A DNA stretch of 64,000 nucleotides from the NCBI GenBank assembly GCA_963725505.1, contig CAVRYN010000015.1, positions 17,191 to 81,190 on the forward strand. Direction: 5' to 3'. Origin of the DNA: Udaeobacter sp963725505. GTDB taxonomy: Bacteria > Verrucomicrobiota > Verrucomicrobiia > Chthoniobacterales > UBA10450. Positions 60,781 through 64,000 of this stretch are shown here, one piece after another (within the stretch, counting starts at the first letter, position 1; each line of letters opens with the position of its first letter). The position numbers and the translations under genes are program-made. The notes under the pieces are model-generated. The model had not been told where the DNA came from, did no database searches, and saw only the letters and a list, made by a program, of their open reading frames with translations.

Positions 60781-63313
60781 TCGTGAAATTGGGATAGCAC
60801 CCATCCGGAGTAGGGATTGGTGTTGGCGGTGGGCGTAGGTGTGGCGTGGGCGTAGGCGTGGGCGTAGACACCGTGCAGGTCGGGCAGTTGAATTGAATCC
60901 GATCGAAATCCGGGGCCCAGTCACCAGTGATCGGATTGTAGAACTCAAGCGTGTTATCGCTGCCGGTGTTCAAAGTGACCGTTACCTGTATTGACCCCAG
61001 AGTCTGAAACGAGCCAGTGGACGGAAAGCTCACAGGCATTCCTGGACCGCCGTTCACGCTCAGAAGGGCGTAGCGCACCGCGTCTCCGTTGAGGTAGCAG
61101 ATCGTCATGGTGTGAGGGCCCGGTGCGACAGCACCAACACTATTGAACTGGAGAGTACCAGAGTTGCTGCCGACGTAGCCTACCTTTTCTCCACCGGAGC
61201 ACGTCGGGCAGCTTAGAACCACGGCGCCTCCCGCCAGCGTGTTCGCCGACTCCGCTTCATCCGATATACACGATCCCGGTGACGGGGTTGAGCTCGCCGT
61301 TGCACTCGGCGTTGCCGTCGCAATGGGACTTGGCGTCCCCGTCGGTGTTGAACTCGGCGTTGCCGTCGGAGTGGGACTTGGCGTCCCCGTCGATGTTGAA
61401 CTCGGCGTTGCCGTCGGAGTGGGACTTGGCGTCCCCGTCGGAGTGGGACTTGGCGTCCCCGTCGACGTTGGCGTCGGCGTGGGAGTAGGTCCACCAGGGC
61501 TCACCGGCACACAACCTGAGAACTCGGACGTATTGCCGCTCGGGGCAGTGGCGGTTGCGGTTATAACATGACCCGACTGGACGTTGACCTCAAAAGTAAT
61601 AGTCATTGGCGCAGTACAATCGCCATTAGTCGTTATGTTCGCCGCGCCAATGAAAACTTCTCCCGAACCATTGCCCGACGGGTGGCACTGAGGATTATCA
61701 AAAAACTCGATTCTGAAGGTCGTATTTGGCGCGCTGTTCAAGCTTCCCTGAATCGTCGTGCTACCAGTACCACTCGTCGCCGAGGTAAGGATCGGATAAT
61801 TTTGCAAGTCGTTTGGACCGACGTCGGTATCGCAGTCGTCATTGTCTGTGATGCCGCACGGCCCGTCAAAGACGAGGGTCAAATCGATTCCGAGACCGCC
61901 GTTGGAAAAAATGGAATTACCCAGGATGCGGTTGCCGATTGCACGGCTGCCACTCACAATTATTCCTGCCTGATGTACGTCGCATAACGTGCCATTGAAG
62001 GCGATGATGTTACCTGCGCCCGCCTCCGTGCCGCCTACGGTAGAGCCCGGAGTGTCAACAATACTGATGCCCGCCGCATTTCCCAACGGTTGCGTGCCTG
62101 TAATGTCGGCCCCAATGGTGTTGCCCTTGACGATAGTTCCAACGAAAATCACTAAACCAGCGGTGCCATTACCAGAGATGAGATTGCCCGGCGGAGCGCC
62201 GGGAGTGGATGTTAGCCCGCCGATGGTGGCGCCACTGCTACTCACGCCTACGTCCAAATTGGGCACAGCGATCGTTCCCGTCAGATCCGTACCAATGAAG
62301 TTGCCTTCTACCATACCGCTGCCAACTAACTCGATTCCGCGGTTGTTACCCGAAATCACATTGCCCGCGGCAGCAGTATCTCCGCCGATGAGGTTAGGAC
62401 CGATGCTGCTAACTCCTCGCTGCGTATTTTGGATGGCCATAGTGCCGGTGACATCGGTGCCAATGAAGTTACCTTGCACGAAATTGTTGCCTCCTTCCAA
62501 CATAACGCCGTCTCCAATATTTCCCGAGATCAGGTTGCGGGCTTCCGGCGTCGTGCCACCAATCGTATTATTCACACCTAAAAAGAGAACTATCCCGCCA
62601 ATACCAGACGCGCCATTCGGCAGCGCCGCTGTCCCGCTGGTATTGGTGCCGATAAAGTTTCCTTCGATTACGCCGTCATTAGCAGCAAAGGTAGGACCGA
62701 TCTCGATCGCATCCCCCGGAAACTGGTTGATCACCAGGCCGCGCACACCACATTGGTTCACCTGAATGCGGAGGCCGCTGGTGTTGGGTGGCGCCATTGC
62801 GCCACTGAGCTCGATCAGTATTACCGCGTTATCCCCCTGACCGGGTGGGTTCGTGTTCGGACTCGATCCCGGCTGCGTGTAGCCATCAATCATCAACGGT
62901 TGGGTGATGTCGGGTAGCGGCGTAGCGGGCATGATGGTATTCACGCCGGAGCTCGGAATGTTGAACGCGATCAGGTTCGCCGTGCCGGGCGGCGGCGGGG
63001 GGCTCCCGTTTGAATCGAGAATTGCCTGACGCAATGAGCCCGGGCCGATGTCGTTGGTATTTGTGACCATGAAAACGGGGATGCTCACCGGGTTCATACC
63101 GCTCGCCAGTTCATGCACAATTTCCCAACGGTCAGCGGTGACGAGCGGAATTGGTTGGGTTGCAAAGTTGGTTGCGCTCGGCTTCGCGGCTCCGCGACTG
63201 CGGGATTGCGCCACCGCGAATGGGATCGCGCAAATGGGGAGAAGTGAAAGCAGAATGAGCGCGCTCCGGAGAAGGTGCGCTTTAACGGAAGGATGAATTT
63301 CTTGTTTTTTCAC
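59931..63313 (-). CDS. Large exported beta-helix, CBM-like and YadA-head protein, copy B (frameshifted)
   Basis: About 1125 residues corrected. GTG 63313 gives a good signal peptide ('AHLLRSALILLSLLPICAIP'); ATG 63349 is 12 residues earlier. Residues 50-600: right-handed beta-helix of the CSLREA-associated type ('VTNTNDIGPGSLRQAILDSN', 'LIAFNIPSSGVNTIMPATPL', 'VIEGNFIGTNTSG', 'IISGN'-like turns). Then a tandem Pro-Thr-Pro linker, a CBM6/35-like domain ('EKVGYVGSNSGTLQFNSVGA' ... 'DNTLEFYNPITGDWAPDFDR'), then the YadA-head repeats and coiled coil shared with copy A. Frame changes are needed near 60690 and 60440. A likely surface or secreted adhesin or polysaccharide-binding protein; not recognised as a named family as a whole. 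Confidence 0.75.
61300..61490. repeat. Tandem repeat encoding Thr-Pro linker
   Basis: Units of the form gtcggagtgggacttggcgt in period 24-36 (complement of PTPTGTPSPT-type codons) repeated about seven times. This is a protein-linker repeat in copy B; unit spacing and sequence are not those of a CRISPR array. Confidence 0.85.
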
Positions 63314-63522
63314 GTCGCATGAACGCGTGCGTACATCATCGGGCGACACCCTTTTGCCGCGAAACGCTAAATTGCGTCAAGACTTTTTTGAAAATCTTGG
63401 AAATTCCTCTCGGGGGCAATGGCCTCGCTGATTCGCCGGCCTATAAGAGGTAACCACGAATTCACACGAATAGACACGAATCAAAGAGGGACAACCACAG
63501 ATTACATGTCAGCGATGATTAC
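63314..63522. repeat. Gap with dispersed repeats and a secretin-tail-like patch
   Basis: 63452-63508 carries the ccacgaattcacacgaatag/accacagattacat family. Just before it, ccggcctataagaggtaac (63437-63455) resembles the end of the secretin gene (ccggcctacaagaagtaac, 58205-58223). Otherwise nothing is seen. Confidence 0.4.
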
Positions 63523-64000
63523 TCAGCACTTTACGTACTGCTCTGCGCTTAGGCCATTCCTAGCGCTGCCAACGTTGGTTCGTCTATTGCCGATGTCAGC
63601 GTAAAGGCCGTGATCGCGCTGGTAATTGGCAATCGCGTCCTGGGTGGCCGGCTCCAATAGACCGTTGATCGGGCCGTCGTAGTAGCCTAGTTGCTTGTAA
63701 CGCGGCCTGAACATTTGCAATAACCTGGTCAGGCTCTAAGCATTGTTAGGCGAGTAAATTGGGCCGTTGTAACGGAAATCGCTTGCAGACGATGGTAACC
63801 CCACGCTGGATACCAGTAATTGGCGCGCCAGAAATACCATCCGCCTGAGATCAAGAACGATACGCGGGCAATGATGTCCTCCACTGTACCGTCGTCGTGC
63901 CATTCGTGGGCGATAATCGCGGAAGGCCGCGTATTTTTGGTTGGTCCAAGTTTCGCTCCCCTGGATGCGGCCAGTCCCTTCAAATTTCACACCCGCGATC
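63523..64000 (-). pseudogene. Decayed paralogue of the 35-kb peptidoglycan-binding-like protein (continues past window)
   Basis: Pieces in three frames match 35086-36016: 'VKFEGTGRIQGSETWTNQKY' and 'AAFRDYRPR' (63990 down), 'WHDDGTVEDIIARVSFLISG' and 'GWYFWRANYWYPAWGY' (another frame), then 'QLGYYDGPINGLLEPATQDA' and 'IANYQRDHGLYADIGN' (a third). The order is the same as in the intact relative, WYPAWGY region then PG_binding_1 domain. At least two frameshifts and an internal loss are required, so the copy is probably dead. The N-terminal part lies outside the window. Confidence 0.75.

Noticed and set aside
61300..61490. Regularly spaced short repeats resembling a CRISPR array
   Set aside because: The period follows Thr-Pro codons of a long reading frame, there are no unique spacers of constant length, and no cas genes are present.
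61989..62765. 258-residue open frame on the plus strand
   Set aside because: It is antisense to the beta-helix of copy B; its Pro/Val-rich composition is the mirror of Asn/Gly/Thr repeat codons, and it has no motif or ribosome site.

Overview
The window looks like a chromosomal segment of an uncultured bacterium of the Verrucomicrobia (PVC group), probably a soil Chthoniobacterales-type lineage. The inference rests on three things: a pilus/secretin locus whose four genes match in order and architecture the Akkermansia Amuc_1101-1100-1099-1098 block; an mcsA-mcsB-clpC operon without ctsR; and many secreted beta-propeller, beta-helix and YadA-head-like proteins. I could not run any search, so lineage and orthology are judged by eye.

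Layout. 1-6.3 kb: the tail of a TPR protein, a decayed sugar nucleotidyltransferase, a large secreted Asp-box propeller and an FTR1 iron permease. 6.4-14.4 kb: a type II secretion cluster. gspH-I-J-K-L-M and a small exported protein lie on the plus strand, convergent with gspF, an exported unknown and gspG on the minus strand; gspE is not in the window and no gspD is adjacent. 14.6-19.7 kb: a LuxR-type regulator divergent from a three-gene unit (unknown, 886-residue Asp-box propeller, 43-residue membrane peptide). 20.1-29.6 kb: tRNA-Cys, hemL, a glycosidase-glycosyltransferase fusion, and purL-purF-purM. 29.8-34.8 kb: three tandem small exported paralogues, a class III aminotransferase, a small pseudopilin-like protein, transaldolase and trmL. 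35-42 kb: a repeat-rich peptidoglycan-binding-like protein, a LolD-type ATPase, a branched-chain aminotransferase and mcsA-mcsB-clpC. 42-50.5 kb: xerC, a lipoprotein, mlaE-mlaF-mlaD, small proteins, trpS and a UDP-glucuronate decarboxylase-like SDR. 50.7-58.2 kb: the Akkermansia-like pilus block (PilM/N-like, Amuc_1100-like, Amuc_1099-like, secretin). 58.2-64 kb: a terminal-inverted-repeat element, remnant genes, a tandem duplication of YadA-head-like secreted proteins (one fused behind a beta-helix protein), and a decayed paralogue of the 35-kb protein running off the edge.

How the parts relate. The window is dominated by envelope functions: type II secretion, a second secretin-based pilus-like machine, Mla lipid transport, LolD, and many exported substrates or surface proteins. 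Housekeeping comes from purine synthesis (purL/F/M), haem synthesis (hemL), translation (trpS, trmL, tRNA-Cys) and protein quality control (McsAB-ClpC).

The most unusual property is the density of short dispersed repeats. At least six families fill the gaps, supply start codons for purM and xerC, have entered purL in frame four times, and have probably entered the leader regions of gspI and gspJ. Several genes carry frameshifts (nucleotidyltransferase, secretin, YadA-like pair, DUF167, peptidoglycan-binding pair). Whether these are real decay, phase variation or assembly error cannot be settled from this sequence.
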